Positions 51,934-60,988 are shown, numbered from the stretch's first letter. The stretch: 64,000 nt of DNA from Faucicola tetraodonis (GCA_032017425.1 DALZPW010000006.1), one strand, 5' to 3'. Translations and numbers: made by a program. Notes: generated by a model not told the origin, from the sequence alone.

Positions 51934-52089
51934 TTAAACTTTTCGGCTAATAAAGGCGATAATAAATAAAATCACTGCTACTGCCAAGAACACATATGCC
52001 AAGTTTGCCGATAAACCTGCGACACCACCAAACCCTAAGAAACTAGCAATGAGTGCGATTACCGCAAAAATAATAGCCCAACGAAACAT
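51934..52089 (-). CDS. Small DUF1328 membrane protein
   Basis: 51 residues starting MFRWAIIFAVIALIAS. Two membrane segments around FLGFGGVAGLSANLA, with the end VAVILFIIAFISRKV; this is the DUF1328/UPF0391 pattern of very small inner-membrane proteins, often stress-induced (E. coli YtjA namesake). GGAG lies nine bases before the ATG. Monocistronic; converges on the UPF0104 gene. Confidence 0.88.
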   Translation of the reverse strand: MFRWAIIFAVIALIASFLGFGGVAGLSANLAYVFLAVAVILFIIAFISRKV

Positions 52090-52641
52090 GATAATTCTCC
52101 TTTTTTATTGTTTTAAATGTCCTGTTTTTGCACTTAGAAATTTTGCATTAGACACTTTGCATTTTAGTTGTTAAAGCCTGTTAACCTATGCTTTATTGCA
52201 TGAGTACATATTAAAATAATTCTATAGCGTTGTAACGAGCACTTTTGTAAGGTTTGTGGCTTTCTCATAGCCTGTGTATAACAAAGTGCAAAAAAAACCA
52301 TGCATGGTTAATGATGTTCATGCTTCTGGTAAGCATTAGTAAGTATTGCAATGCTGTGTTAATGTAGCTGTAGCTTGCATTGACAATCTCACTGATTGTT
52401 AACGCCACCGAATGACTTCCTTAATGGCATTAGGATTTGTTTACGTATTCTCAACATTTTGTCCCTAATCCTTACATTGTTGCGGCCGATGATTGTTTTA
52501 TAATGGCATCTAGGCTTTTAGTATTCCCTTAACAGTGATTCTCTTTATAATACTGTCATATTTGGGAATTATACTAACTACCTATATAACTATAGAATAA
52601 CTATAGACACAAGTATAGCAATCAACAATGAGGAAAAAATT
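52090..52641. other. Divergent intergenic region between the DUF1328 and Lys/Thr-rich protein genes
   Basis: About 550 bases of low-GC sequence with no gene that I can support. It ends in the 11-base duplication at 52586-52607 immediately before the ribosome site of the next gene; promoters for both flanking genes are expected here. Confidence 0.4.
52586..52607. repeat. 11-bp perfect tandem duplication in a promoter region
   Basis: Two adjacent copies of ATAACTATAGA, with a third partial relative (AGTATAGCA) just after, about 35 bases before the start of the Lys/Thr-rich protein. Confidence 0.9.
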
Positions 52642-53133
52642 ATGAAAAAGTTAGCCACAACACTTACTGCATTAGTCATAGCAACAGGTCTTACCGTGAG
52701 TGCCCAAGCAGCGACTAAAGTAACAACTACGACCAAATCGACTACCACACACAAAAACGTCGCATCGGCAAAAGCAAAACCGCAAAAAGCGACGCAAAAA
52801 TCCACAAAAGCCTCAAAAAATACTCACAGTACCAAAGCTTCAGCCAAGGCTAAAAAAGGCAGCAAAGCAACGCCAAGAACCAGTGAAGTAAACATTGATA
52901 TCCCAGCTGACCTAAAAATCGACGAAAGCACTAACAAATCTGTTGCGCCAAGAGCACCTATGAATGCTCAACCCAATCCTGTAGTTGTGGTCCCTGTAGT
53001 AAAAGTTATCCCAAAAGGGCCTGCGGTTCAAGCAGTCACCGTTAAACCTATTGACGACAATACAGCGATTGCCTCAACAACGACGACCGTACCCGTTGAC
53101 GTACAAACTGTACCTGTTGTAGTAAACCCATAA
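52642..53133 (+). CDS. Secreted Lys/Thr/Ala-rich low-complexity protein
   Basis: 163 residues. Signal peptide MKKLATTLTALVIATGLTVS with an AQA cleavage site, then ~70 residues almost entirely of Lys, Thr, Ala, Ser and Gln (TKVTTTTKSTTTHKNVASAK and KASAKAKKGSKATPRT), then a Val/Pro-rich half (VVVVPVVKVIPKGPAVQAVT). Highly basic first half and no Cys. I do not recognise a family; it may bind acidic polymers such as DNA, LPS or cell wall. AGGAAAAA lies before the ATG, a terminator follows. The Thr/Lys segment resembles that of the TolC-like protein at 11 kb. Confidence 0.7.
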   Translation: MKKLATTLTALVIATGLTVSAQAATKVTTTTKSTTTHKNVASAKAKPQKATQKSTKASKNTHSTKASAKAKKGSKATPRTSEVNIDIPADLKIDESTNKSVAPRAPMNAQPNPVVVVPVVKVIPKGPAVQAVTVKPIDDNTAIASTTTTVPVDVQTVPVVVNP

Positions 53134-53160
53134 TCGCTAATTGTTAAACGATTTTTATAA

Positions 53161-53190
53161 AAAAAGATGCCTGTGTGGCATCTTTTTTTT
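53161..53190 (+). terminator. Terminator after the Lys/Thr-rich protein gene
   Basis: Stem AAAAAGATGCC / GGCATCTTTTT with loop TGTGT and eight or more T. Confidence 0.92.
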
Positions 53191-53306
53191 GTGGATTATT
53201 AGCTAATTAGTGTATTGATTATTTGGACAATAAAGAAGACACGCTTGATACCCTTTTTTTATTGTTCCTTTTTTATTGTTATATCGCTCAAAATCTTTAA
53301 CAACTT

Positions 53307-54542
53307 TTAGCGATGATAAGCGTATTTGGGATCCGCTGCTGCAGTGAATAACACGTCCGTTGATGAGTTGAGTGCTGTCTCAACCGAGTCTTGTATTACC
53401 CCAATAATAAAGCCAATTGCGACTACCTGCATGGCAATGGTGTCAGGAATATTAAAGAAACTACAGGCCAATGGTATCAATAGCAATGACCCCCCTGCAA
53501 CACCCGATGCCCCCGCCGCAGCTAAGGTAGATACCACCGCTAACAACAGCGCAGACCCGAAGTCCACGTGAATACCTAATGTATGTGCCGCTGCCAATGT
53601 CATGACATTGATGGTAATCGCCGCCCCTGCCATATTAATGGTGGCACCTAGTGGAATAGTGATTGAATAAGTATCTTCATGCAAACCTAACTTATGCGCA
53701 AGGTTTAGATTCACAGGAATATTGGCGGCTGAACTGCGAGTAAAGAAGGCGGTGATGCCACTTTCTTTAAGACAGGTAAACACCAGTGGATAGGGATTTT
53801 TGCGGGTTTTGACAAACACAATCAATGGGTTTACAACCAACGCGATAAATGCCATAGAGCCGACCAACACTGCTAACAAACGGGCATAACTTAATAACAC
53901 CGACAGACCAGTTTCAGCGATGGTTTGTGTCACCAAGCCAAACACGCCCAATGGCGCAAACCAAATTACCCATTTGACCACGCTTGAGACCGCCTCCGCC
54001 AAATCGTTAATCATTTGCTTGGTATTGTCTGAGGCATGGCGCAAGGCAAGACCCAAAATCGCCGCCCACGATAACACGCCCATGTAGTTAGCATTGACGA
54101 TTGATTTGACGGGATTTTCCACCATGTTGGTCAAGAGTACTTTTATCACTTCTGCTAAGGATGACGGTGGCGTCTGACTGACTTCACTAGCTTTTAAAAT
54201 CAATTCGGTTGGGAATAAAAAGCTTGCTACGACGGCTGTCAAAGCTGCCAAGAACGTACCTGCCATATACAGCACCAAGGTTGAGCGGACATTGACCTGA
54301 GTGCCTGATTTATGCTGACTGATAGCGGCAATGATTAAGATAAACACCAACAACGGTGCAATCGCTTTTAACGCACCGACAAACAACGCACCCAAAATTG
54401 AGATGGTTTGCGCCACACTCATGGATAAACCGCCGATGATAGTCGGATTGGCTAATGAACCGACTAAAATACCAAGTATCAGCCCTATCACAATCAAAGG
54501 CACCAACCCCACGCGCTGATACGCTTGGATAAGCTTTAACAT
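53307..54542 (-). CDS. sstT: Serine/threonine:sodium symporter
   Basis: 411-residue DAACS-family carrier for serine and threonine uptake. It has the repeated hydrophobic segments of the glutamate-transporter fold (LVPLIVIGLILGILVGSL at the N-terminus, SILGALFVGALKAIAPLLVF), the FTRSSAANIPVNLNLAHKLG serine-rich hairpin, the substrate/sodium motif GATINMAGAAITINVMTLAA, and LIPLACSFFNIPDTIAMQVV with DSVETALNSSTDVLFTAA at the end. These match SstT rather than GltP. Start ATG at 54542. It lies 125 bases behind holC on the same strand. Confidence 0.94.
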   Translation of the reverse strand: MLKLIQAYQRVGLVPLIVIGLILGILVGSLANPTIIGGLSMSVAQTISILGALFVGALKAIAPLLVFILIIAAISQHKSGTQVNVRSTLVLYMAGTFLAALTAVVASFLFPTELILKASEVSQTPPSSLAEVIKVLLTNMVENPVKSIVNANYMGVLSWAAILGLALRHASDNTKQMINDLAEAVSSVVKWVIWFAPLGVFGLVTQTIAETGLSVLLSYARLLAVLVGSMAFIALVVNPLIVFVKTRKNPYPLVFTCLKESGITAFFTRSSAANIPVNLNLAHKLGLHEDTYSITIPLGATINMAGAAITINVMTLAAAHTLGIHVDFGSALLLAVVSTLAAAGASGVAGGSLLLIPLACSFFNIPDTIAMQVVAIGFIIGVIQDSVETALNSSTDVLFTAAADPKYAYHR

Positions 54543-54667
54543 AATAACCTCTTAATATTTCACCGCAAAAATGGCTGATATATTAACATTTTTTAACAAT
54601 TTGCATAAATTATTTTTAAAATCGTCAACTTGTCAACTTAACTCTATCAAAGTGTTGGGTAGAGAGG

Positions 54668-55135
54668 TTATCGGATTTGAAAAACTTGGATGGCAGGTGC
54701 GCTGTTGGTTGCTAGTGATTGTAATTGTGCTTGATAAACGCGGTATTTTTGACGACCACTTTCAACCTGTTCGGGGGCAGCGTCGATAACTTCTAGCAGG
54801 CGGCTAGCTTGGGTATCTACAATCGCCTCATTGGTGAGATTGATGACGACGCCATCAAATTGGGTGACAAGTTCGATATTATCGGTAAGTACCACACTGG
54901 CAGGGAGTTTTTGGTGATAAAAGGCATCAAGTTGCTGGATAATTTGGTGGGGAATAAACGCCACATCACTCAATGACCATAGTCGGTCATCAAGTGGGGG
55001 TAATAGCTCGGATGCTGCCACTACGATAATGCTATCATCGCTTTTGGCTAGCACGGTTGAAATCAGCTGGCAGACAAACGCCAGCTGTTTTTTTTGCGGG
55101 GACAAAATATAAAAACTAATTTGCGAGGCCATCAT
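54668..55135 (-). CDS. holC: DNA polymerase III subunit chi
   Basis: 155-residue chi subunit of the clamp-loader complex; it connects the loader to SSB. Seen: N-terminal ISFYILSPQKKQLAFVCQLI, LDDRLWSLSDVAFIPH and VVLTDNIELVTQFDGVVINL, with RYRV-like RQKYRVYQAQ near the C-terminus. Identification rests largely on this pattern and on position 21 bases behind pepA, the gene pair pepA-holC found in E. coli. ATG at 55135 followed by a second ATG. Confidence 0.88.
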   Translation of the reverse strand: MMASQISFYILSPQKKQLAFVCQLISTVLAKSDDSIIVVAASELLPPLDDRLWSLSDVAFIPHQIIQQLDAFYHQKLPASVVLTDNIELVTQFDGVVINLTNEAIVDTQASRLLEVIDAAPEQVESGRQKYRVYQAQLQSLATNSAPAIQVFQIR

Positions 55136-55156
55136 TAGGGGTCAGCGTCCTATCAC

Positions 55157-56671
55157 CTAGACTGCATCTTGGGCAGCTTGGCGATAAAGATAATGCATCA
55201 ATAACGGTACTGGACGACCTGTTGCGGTTGGCTCTTTACCCGACTGCCATGCCGTCCCTGCGATATCCAAGTGCGCCCAAGGGATATCTTCAACAAACTT
55301 GGATAAAAAACACGCCGCTGTGACTGACCCTGCTGGCATACCACCAATGTTTTGCATATCTGCCATGTTGGATTTAAGCTGCTCTTGGTAGTCATCATCC
55401 AGTGGCATGTGCCAAACACGGTCATACGCTGATTCGCTAGCTTGTTCAAGCTCAAAAATCACATCTTCATTGTTACTGTATAAACCTGAGCGCACATAAC
55501 CCAGCGCCACGATACACGCCCCCGTCAAGGTTGCCATGTCAATAATCACTTTTGGCTGATAGCGCTGCACATATACCAAGGTGTCACAAAGTACCAAACG
55601 ACCTTCTGCATCAGTATTGAGGATTTCCACGGTTTTACCATTCATGGCGGTGACGATATCACCAGGGCGAGTCGCTGTTCCTGATGGCATATTCTCCGCA
55701 CAAGCGAGTGCGCCAACGACTTGTAGCGGTAGACGCGCTTCACATAGCGCTTTAATCATGCCCATGACTGCCGCTGCACCGCCCATGTCGTATTTCATCT
55801 CGCCCATGCCCAGACCTGGTTTGAGTGAGATACCACCACTGTCAAAGGTGATGCCTTTACCTACAAGTACAATCGGTTGCTCTAGGCTTGATTTTTTGCC
55901 TTTGGTTTTGCTGTTTTTGTCTTTTTTGGCGGCTTTGCCATTGTACTCAAGTAATACTAGCTTAGCTTCATGTGCGGAGCCGCGAGCGACTGCCAAAAAG
56001 CAGTTCATCCCTAATTGCTGCATGTCTTTTTCACCCAGTACTTTTACCGTCAATAGCTCTGGGTATTGATTTGCCAAGTTTTGCGCTTGCTGTGCAAGAT
56101 AGGCAGGGAAACACACATTCGGTGGCTGATTTGCTAAATCTTTGGTGAGTGATTGGCCTTGCGCAGTCGCCTGCTGCAGCTGTAGCAGGGTGTCAAACGC
56201 GGCTTGGTTGTCTGCGCTGACCAATAAGGTCACGTCTTTTAGCGTCGGTTTATCCGCTTTTTGCGATTTATAAATATCAAAGGTATAGCTTTGATTTAGC
56301 AGGGCTAATGCTAGCTGACCAAAACTCACTTCATCAATACTATCGCCTAAACTAATCACGGCAGATTTGGTAAGACGGCTCAAACTTGCATAAATTGCTT
56401 TGGCAATTTTTTGCAGGCTACCGCCGTTTAATTTGTCTTGACTGCCCACGCCAACCAACAATAAACCCGTATTGTTGTCAGCGCCATAACTGATGGCGGT
56501 GTCGGCAAGCTTACCCTTAAAACGACTCGCTTCAATTAGGCTACTGACAGCGGTTTGTAGCTCACTCGTTAGTTGCCCCATAGTTTGGCTATTGTCATCT
56601 ACCAATACCACGTGATAGCTATTCTTGACCGTTTTTTTAAGCGCGGTCGCTAGTGTCAATGTCAAACTCAT
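55157..56671 (-). CDS. pepA: Leucyl aminopeptidase (cytosol aminopeptidase)
   Basis: 504-residue M17 aminopeptidase with two metal ions. Seen: IVLVGKGITFDSGGISLKPG (metal ligands Lys and Asp), GEMKYDMGGAAAVMGMIKAL, ALACAENMPSGTATRPGDIV and the signature NTDAEGRLVLCDTLVY, with WHMPLDDDYQEQLKSNMADM near the C-terminus. An insert AAKKDKNSKTKGKKSSLEQ of Lys/Ser just before the catalytic region is unusual. It is transcribed away from lptF and followed by holC, matching the enterobacterial order. In E. coli PepA also binds DNA; whether this one does is unknown. Confidence 0.96.
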   Translation of the reverse strand: MSLTLTLATALKKTVKNSYHVVLVDDNSQTMGQLTSELQTAVSSLIEASRFKGKLADTAISYGADNNTGLLLVGVGSQDKLNGGSLQKIAKAIYASLSRLTKSAVISLGDSIDEVSFGQLALALLNQSYTFDIYKSQKADKPTLKDVTLLVSADNQAAFDTLLQLQQATAQGQSLTKDLANQPPNVCFPAYLAQQAQNLANQYPELLTVKVLGEKDMQQLGMNCFLAVARGSAHEAKLVLLEYNGKAAKKDKNSKTKGKKSSLEQPIVLVGKGITFDSGGISLKPGLGMGEMKYDMGGAAAVMGMIKALCEARLPLQVVGALACAENMPSGTATRPGDIVTAMNGKTVEILNTDAEGRLVLCDTLVYVQRYQPKVIIDMATLTGACIVALGYVRSGLYSNNEDVIFELEQASESAYDRVWHMPLDDDYQEQLKSNMADMQNIGGMPAGSVTAACFLSKFVEDIPWAHLDIAGTAWQSGKEPTATGRPVPLLMHYLYRQAAQDAV

Positions 56672-57035
56672 TTAAGCTCCTTAATTATTGTCATCAAGAA
56701 ATAACTATTATCATAGCATACCTATTATCGTATTTGGGTTATAGCATTTGGCTTATAATATTGGGCGATGGGATAGCAGGCGTCATTGTGTAGGGTAGAA
56801 TGCGGTTGTAAAAAGTCTTTGTAAAAAATGGCTTTGATAAAGCGGCTGTAAAAAGTGGTGGTGAAAAGTCATTGTGAAATGTTACCTTACAGTATTCATA
56901 TTCATAATCTGTCGGTGACGCGCTAAAATAGCCGATTAACAGATGCGCCGAATGGTATGATGTCGTACAATATTGGCATTTACTTCCCTAGCTGTTTGAA
57001 TTGATTAATTTTTGAGTAATATTAGGTGGTTACTT
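56672..57035. other. Divergent intergenic region between pepA and lptF
   Basis: Contains imperfect repeats of TGTAAAAAGT (four related copies between about 56809 and 56877) and the promoters for pepA and lptFG; no gene seen. Confidence 0.45.
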
Positions 57036-58169
57036 GTGATATTACGACGCTATATGACGCAACAAGTCGCCGCTAATACTGCGATTGTGCTGTTATTTCT
57101 GATGGCGCTGATGCTTGGCGGTCGCTTAATCCGCTATTTTGGTATCGCTGCAGAAGGCAGGCTGGATGTGGGTTTGCTATTTGCTATTATTGGCTATAAC
57201 ATTCCAACCTTTCTTGAGCTGATTTTACCGCTGTCATTTTTTATCGCACTGATGCTCGTGCTCGGTCGTATGTACGTGGATCAGGAGATGAGCGTCCTGT
57301 TTGCCAGTGGCATCAGTCGTGGCCGTTTGACACGTTTGATGATTCCGCTCATTGCTGGGTTATTTGTATTTCAGATGGGGATTAGTCTTTGGGCAAAACC
57401 ATGGGGACTGTCTAACAGTAAGCAGATTTGGCAAACCCAGTCGCTCGGTAGTTTGCTCGATTTAGTGCGTCCAAAAACCTTTATCAGCAGTGGTAACTAT
57501 CACCTGTATGTCGATGAGTTTGATAAAGAAAAACGTGAACTCAAAAATCTATACGTGGTGCAACAGCAAACCGACAAAAGCGGCAAAATCGCCAAAAACG
57601 ATGTTATCATCACGGCCACGCGCGCCTATCAAGTACCCAGTAAAGACACGGATAGCTCAATGCAGCTAGATTTGTTTCAGGGTCGTCGCTATGAGCTTGG
57701 CACCAATAACGCCAACTATAACCAAGCCAGTTTTGAAAAATATCGCATTACCCTAGAAAAACCTGCCAGTGAAAAAATTACCGAAACCAATGTCGAAACC
57801 CAAACTACTGCCAAACTGCTCGCCAATACCCAAAAACCCGAAGTCAAAGCCGAGCTGGGCTATCGCTTGACCATGCCGTGGCTGATTATCATTGCGGCGA
57901 TGCTTGCTACCCCGCTTGCTCAGGTGCGTCCCCGTCAAGGACGCTGGCTTCGTCTGTTACCTTCAGTGCTCATATTTGCTAGCTGTGCGATTAGTATCAT
58001 TTCACTACGCACTGCCATTGGTAAAGAGCGCATTAGTGAGTACGCGTATATTTGGCTAATCGTTGGTTTTATCGCATTTGCATTGTTGTTAAATTGGCAA
58101 AGCCGCGTGGTACATCGTGTCCGCTATCGTCGCCACAGTCGTCAGTTGTCCGCAGGCGGTCAGTCATGA
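57036..58169 (+). CDS. lptF: LPS export ABC transporter permease LptF
   Basis: 377-residue inner-membrane permease of the LptB2FG complex that extracts LPS. Six membrane segments: NTAIVLLFLMALMLGGRLI, LPLSFFIALMLVLG, and four at the C-terminus (LTMPWLIIIAAMLATPLAQV, LLPSVLIFASCAISIISL). The periplasmic beta-jellyroll has TFISSGNYHLYVDEFDKEKR. The start is GTG at 57036 behind AGGTGG: the protein then begins MILRRYMTQQ, as in LptF homologues; the longer frame from a TTG has no support. Its stop overlaps lptG by four bases (ATGA). Confidence 0.94.
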   Translation: MILRRYMTQQVAANTAIVLLFLMALMLGGRLIRYFGIAAEGRLDVGLLFAIIGYNIPTFLELILPLSFFIALMLVLGRMYVDQEMSVLFASGISRGRLTRLMIPLIAGLFVFQMGISLWAKPWGLSNSKQIWQTQSLGSLLDLVRPKTFISSGNYHLYVDEFDKEKRELKNLYVVQQQTDKSGKIAKNDVIITATRAYQVPSKDTDSSMQLDLFQGRRYELGTNNANYNQASFEKYRITLEKPASEKITETNVETQTTAKLLANTQKPEVKAELGYRLTMPWLIIIAAMLATPLAQVRPRQGRWLRLLPSVLIFASCAISIISLRTAIGKERISEYAYIWLIVGFIAFALLLNWQSRVVHRVRYRRHSRQLSAGGQS

Positions 58170-59239
58170 TTTTATCTCGTTACGTTAAAAAACAAGCGCT
58201 TTTTGCCATGACAGGCGCCATTATTGGTCTTTGGCTACTTAAAGTCGTCTTTGATTATCTGGCAGAGTTGCAGGATCTTAATGATCATTACAATTATTTA
58301 GATGCCTTGCGTTTTATTGCCTATAGTGCACCCAGTGATTTACTCGACTATATGCCATTTGGCACGCTATTAGGTGCAGTGGTAGGTCTAGGCTTGCTTG
58401 CCAACACCAGTGAGCTGACGGTGATTCAAGCGGCAGGTATCAGCCGCTTTAAAATAGTCGGTTGGGTGATGCAACCAGCGATTCTTTTTGTCATTATCGG
58501 TCTATTACTTGGCCAGTATGTAGTGCCAACTAGCAATCAGTTAGCGCACCAAGTCAAACATGACAAGCCTTTGCTATCAAGTGCCATCAATGGTTATTGG
58601 GACAAACAAGCCAACCGCATCATCAATATTGACTATGCTAATACCAAAGGCGAGCTCAAAAATATCAAAGTTTGGCAGCTAGACGACAACGCCCATATCC
58701 AACAAGTGCTGCAGGCCGATACCGGCAGCTTTGTCAGTCAAAATACCGCCGATAAGACATCGGGCTGGCAGCTGCAACAAATCAAACAATTGACCATCGC
58801 CGCCGATGGACACAGTCAATTAACTACCATCCCGACTATGACGCTGCAATTACCCATTGAGCCGTCAGCGATTTATCTGTTAACACGCAGCCCTGATAAC
58901 ATGTCAGTGACCGAATTATGGCAGCACCAACAGCTCTTAGCCAAAGACAAACGCCGCTCGCTTGAGCATGAAGTTGCCTTTTGGAAAAAGCTATTGGCGC
59001 CTTTTGCCATGTTATCGCTAGTATTGGTTGCTTGTTCATTTGTATTTGGCTCCTTGCGTAACCAAAGCTTGGGCTATCGCATTGTGATTGCTCTGCTCTT
59101 TGGCTTGGTATTTAGTTATTTGCAAGATTTGGTCGGTTTTGTCAGTCTAAGCACGGGATTTTCACCGTTTTTTATGGTGCTGTTACCGATTATTGGCAGT
59201 GCCGCGCTTGGCGTGTATTTAATTAGAAATAAAAACTGA
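58166..59239 (+). CDS. lptG: LPS export ABC transporter permease LptG
   Basis: 357-residue partner permease of LptF. The ATG at 58166 overlaps the lptF stop (ATGA), and the protein begins MILSRYVKKQALFAMTGAII, the normal LptG start; the longer frame from 58052 is ignored. Seen: LDYMPFGTLLGAVVGLGLLA, GELKNIKVWQLDDNAHIQQV in the jellyroll, and LAPFAMLSLVLVACSFVFG and LVFSYLQDLVGFVSLSTGFS at the C-terminus. One base separates its stop from the UDG-family gene, so all three are co-transcribed. Confidence 0.95.
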   Translation: MILSRYVKKQALFAMTGAIIGLWLLKVVFDYLAELQDLNDHYNYLDALRFIAYSAPSDLLDYMPFGTLLGAVVGLGLLANTSELTVIQAAGISRFKIVGWVMQPAILFVIIGLLLGQYVVPTSNQLAHQVKHDKPLLSSAINGYWDKQANRIINIDYANTKGELKNIKVWQLDDNAHIQQVLQADTGSFVSQNTADKTSGWQLQQIKQLTIAADGHSQLTTIPTMTLQLPIEPSAIYLLTRSPDNMSVTELWQHQQLLAKDKRRSLEHEVAFWKKLLAPFAMLSLVLVACSFVFGSLRNQSLGYRIVIALLFGLVFSYLQDLVGFVSLSTGFSPFFMVLLPIIGSAALGVYLIRNKN

Positions 59240-59240
59240 T

Positions 59241-59906
59241 ATGTCTGCTGATTTATTGACTGACCCACGTGTCGAAGCCCATCCGTTTGGTAACTTCTTT
59301 TTTGCTGATACCAAAGTTTTGATGATGGGTACCATGCCGCCCACACCTGACAAATGGTGCATGGCATTTCATTACCCCAATTTTTATAATGATATGTGGC
59401 GTATCATGGGCAAGGTGTTTTTTGATGATATCGATTATTTTCGAGTCGGTGACGAAAAACGCTTTGATGCCGAAAAAATTAAAGCATTTTTACAGGCTTA
59501 TAACATCGGTGAATGTCCCTCAGTCACTCATGTCATCCGCGAAAAAGGCAATGCGGCTGACGAACATTTAACCGTGGTGGCTACGATTGATTTGGGTAAA
59601 GTTTTGGCACAGCTTGAGCAGGTCAAGTGGATTTACACCACTGGTGGCAAAGCCACAGAAGTGCTGATAGCGCTGGTGAACCAAAGTATTAGCGACCCCG
59701 CGTCACCCTATTTTGATCCCAGCCAAACACCCTATAAACTGCCAAAAACCAATCAGTTTCTTGAAGTTAACGCTTTTGGGCGAACATTTGGTATTTATCG
59801 GTTGCCATCGACCTCGCGCGCTTACCCGCAAAGCTTGGAGAAAAAAGTAGCCGCTTATCGCGCGTTTTTTATCTTGGCAGGAATATTGCCCGCAAGCGAC
59901 AGCTAG
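59241..59906 (+). CDS. Uracil-DNA glycosylase family protein
   Basis: 221 residues. The N-terminal motif VLMMGTMPPTPDKWCMAFHY and PNFYNDMWRIMG resembles the GxxP...YxxxxNxFW pattern of the UDG superfamily (mismatch-specific/deoxyinosine type). The C-terminal YRLPSTSRAYPQSLEKKVAA corresponds to the [LHY]-P-S-[TS] loop that enters the minor groove. It should excise damaged bases, but exact substrate is not clear. It is coupled to lptG (one-base gap), an odd partner for a repair gene. Its stop lies inside a 16-base tandem repeat. Confidence 0.75.
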   Translation: MSADLLTDPRVEAHPFGNFFFADTKVLMMGTMPPTPDKWCMAFHYPNFYNDMWRIMGKVFFDDIDYFRVGDEKRFDAEKIKAFLQAYNIGECPSVTHVIREKGNAADEHLTVVATIDLGKVLAQLEQVKWIYTTGGKATEVLIALVNQSISDPASPYFDPSQTPYKLPKTNQFLEVNAFGRTFGIYRLPSTSRAYPQSLEKKVAAYRAFFILAGILPASDS

Positions 59907-59944
59907 CATAATCGACAGCTAGCACAATCGACAGCTAGCAAATG
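59897..59944. repeat. Three tandem copies of a 16-bp unit at the end of the UDG gene
   Basis: CGACAGCTAGCATAAT (59897), CGACAGCTAGCACAAT (59913), CGACAGCTAGCAAATG (59929): each unit contains a TAG; the first supplies the stop codon. Confidence 0.92.
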
Positions 59945-60109
59945 ATAAGCAAGCTGCCATGACACAATTGATATAGTCCCTGTGCTTGCCCTACTTTATA
60001 CTCTTGTCTAATGACGAATAATCAATGCTGACAGTCAACGCTTACAGTTAATGCTTACAATCATCATTTCAAAACACACCGTATAAAATCAAGGCATGGG
60101 AGCCGATAC

Positions 60110-60931
60110 ATGGCCAACACCGCACCACCAATCTTGCTTGTCATCGCAGTTATCAGCATGATTGGTTGTGAGCAATCTGATTCTCAGCAGCCAGCACCCC
60201 CAACGGCTGCTAGCGCGAGCGCGCCCCAAGAATTTGATGATAAGCCATTGCCCCAAGTATTAGACACACAGGCAATCAATAAAAACATGCTTACCGTCAG
60301 TCAACTGGCACAAGGTTATGTGATGCCCGCCTCAAGTACCATCAATGACTATCAAGAAGCGTATTTTACTGTCATCAAGCAGCCGAGCATCGATACGGCT
60401 GCAGCCAGTGAGCCAACCGCCCTCAATCAATTTGACTATATACCCATCTCGCCTGATATGATTTTTGTCAAAGCTATGCTGAGTCATTTTGATGAAACCA
60501 TCGCGCTTGCCAGTATTGAGCAGCGATACGGCAAAAATCCTGAACTGCTAGGTTTAGCCCAAGACATTATTAGCTCACGCCAAAATGAATCACAAATATT
60601 ACAGAATTGGCTTGCCATGCAACTGATTCAAAACACCGCGGACCCTAATCAGCCGATGGCAGATAGTGTGGCAGCGCAGCAAGAAATCGATAGCATTATC
60701 GATGATATGCAGCAAGAAATGGTGGACACGGTCATGACTAAAAATGCCGACCAAGCATTTGCTCAAACCGTGCTGATTCATCATAAAGGCGCGATTGCGT
60801 TCTCACAAGTGGTTGCCAAATATGGTAACGATGACAAAGTGCGTAGCCTTACCAATACCCTAATCGATACCCAACAAGCCGAAATTCAACTTCTACAAAA
60901 TTGGCTCCGTAACCACGGTTATGCCCAATAA
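60110..60931 (+). CDS. Lipoprotein with two DUF305-like (ferritin-like helix-pair) units
   Basis: 273 residues. Signal peptide with lipobox-like SMIGC (Cys20). After a Pro/Ala-rich linker, two homologous helical units follow: DMIFVKAMLSHFDETIALAS ... IISSRQNESQILQNWL and FAQTVLIHHKGAIAFSQVVA ... LIDTQQAEIQLLQNWL. The second keeps the HH of DUF305; the first has SHF instead. DUF305 proteins bind metals, often copper; here that is inferred. The start ATG follows a GGAG. It is monocistronic and ends in a terminator. Confidence 0.8.
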   Translation: MANTAPPILLVIAVISMIGCEQSDSQQPAPPTAASASAPQEFDDKPLPQVLDTQAINKNMLTVSQLAQGYVMPASSTINDYQEAYFTVIKQPSIDTAAASEPTALNQFDYIPISPDMIFVKAMLSHFDETIALASIEQRYGKNPELLGLAQDIISSRQNESQILQNWLAMQLIQNTADPNQPMADSVAAQQEIDSIIDDMQQEMVDTVMTKNADQAFAQTVLIHHKGAIAFSQVVAKYGNDDKVRSLTNTLIDTQQAEIQLLQNWLRNHGYAQ

Positions 60932-60949
60932 TCGTTTGCTGTAGCAAAT

Positions 60950-60988
60950 AAAAAGGGCGGATTATCACACTATAACCTGCCCTTTTTT
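60950..60988 (+). terminator. Terminator after the DUF305-like gene
   Basis: AAAAAGGGC(GG) pairs with (CC)T-GCCCTTTTT across a ~15-base loop, followed by T. Confidence 0.75.
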
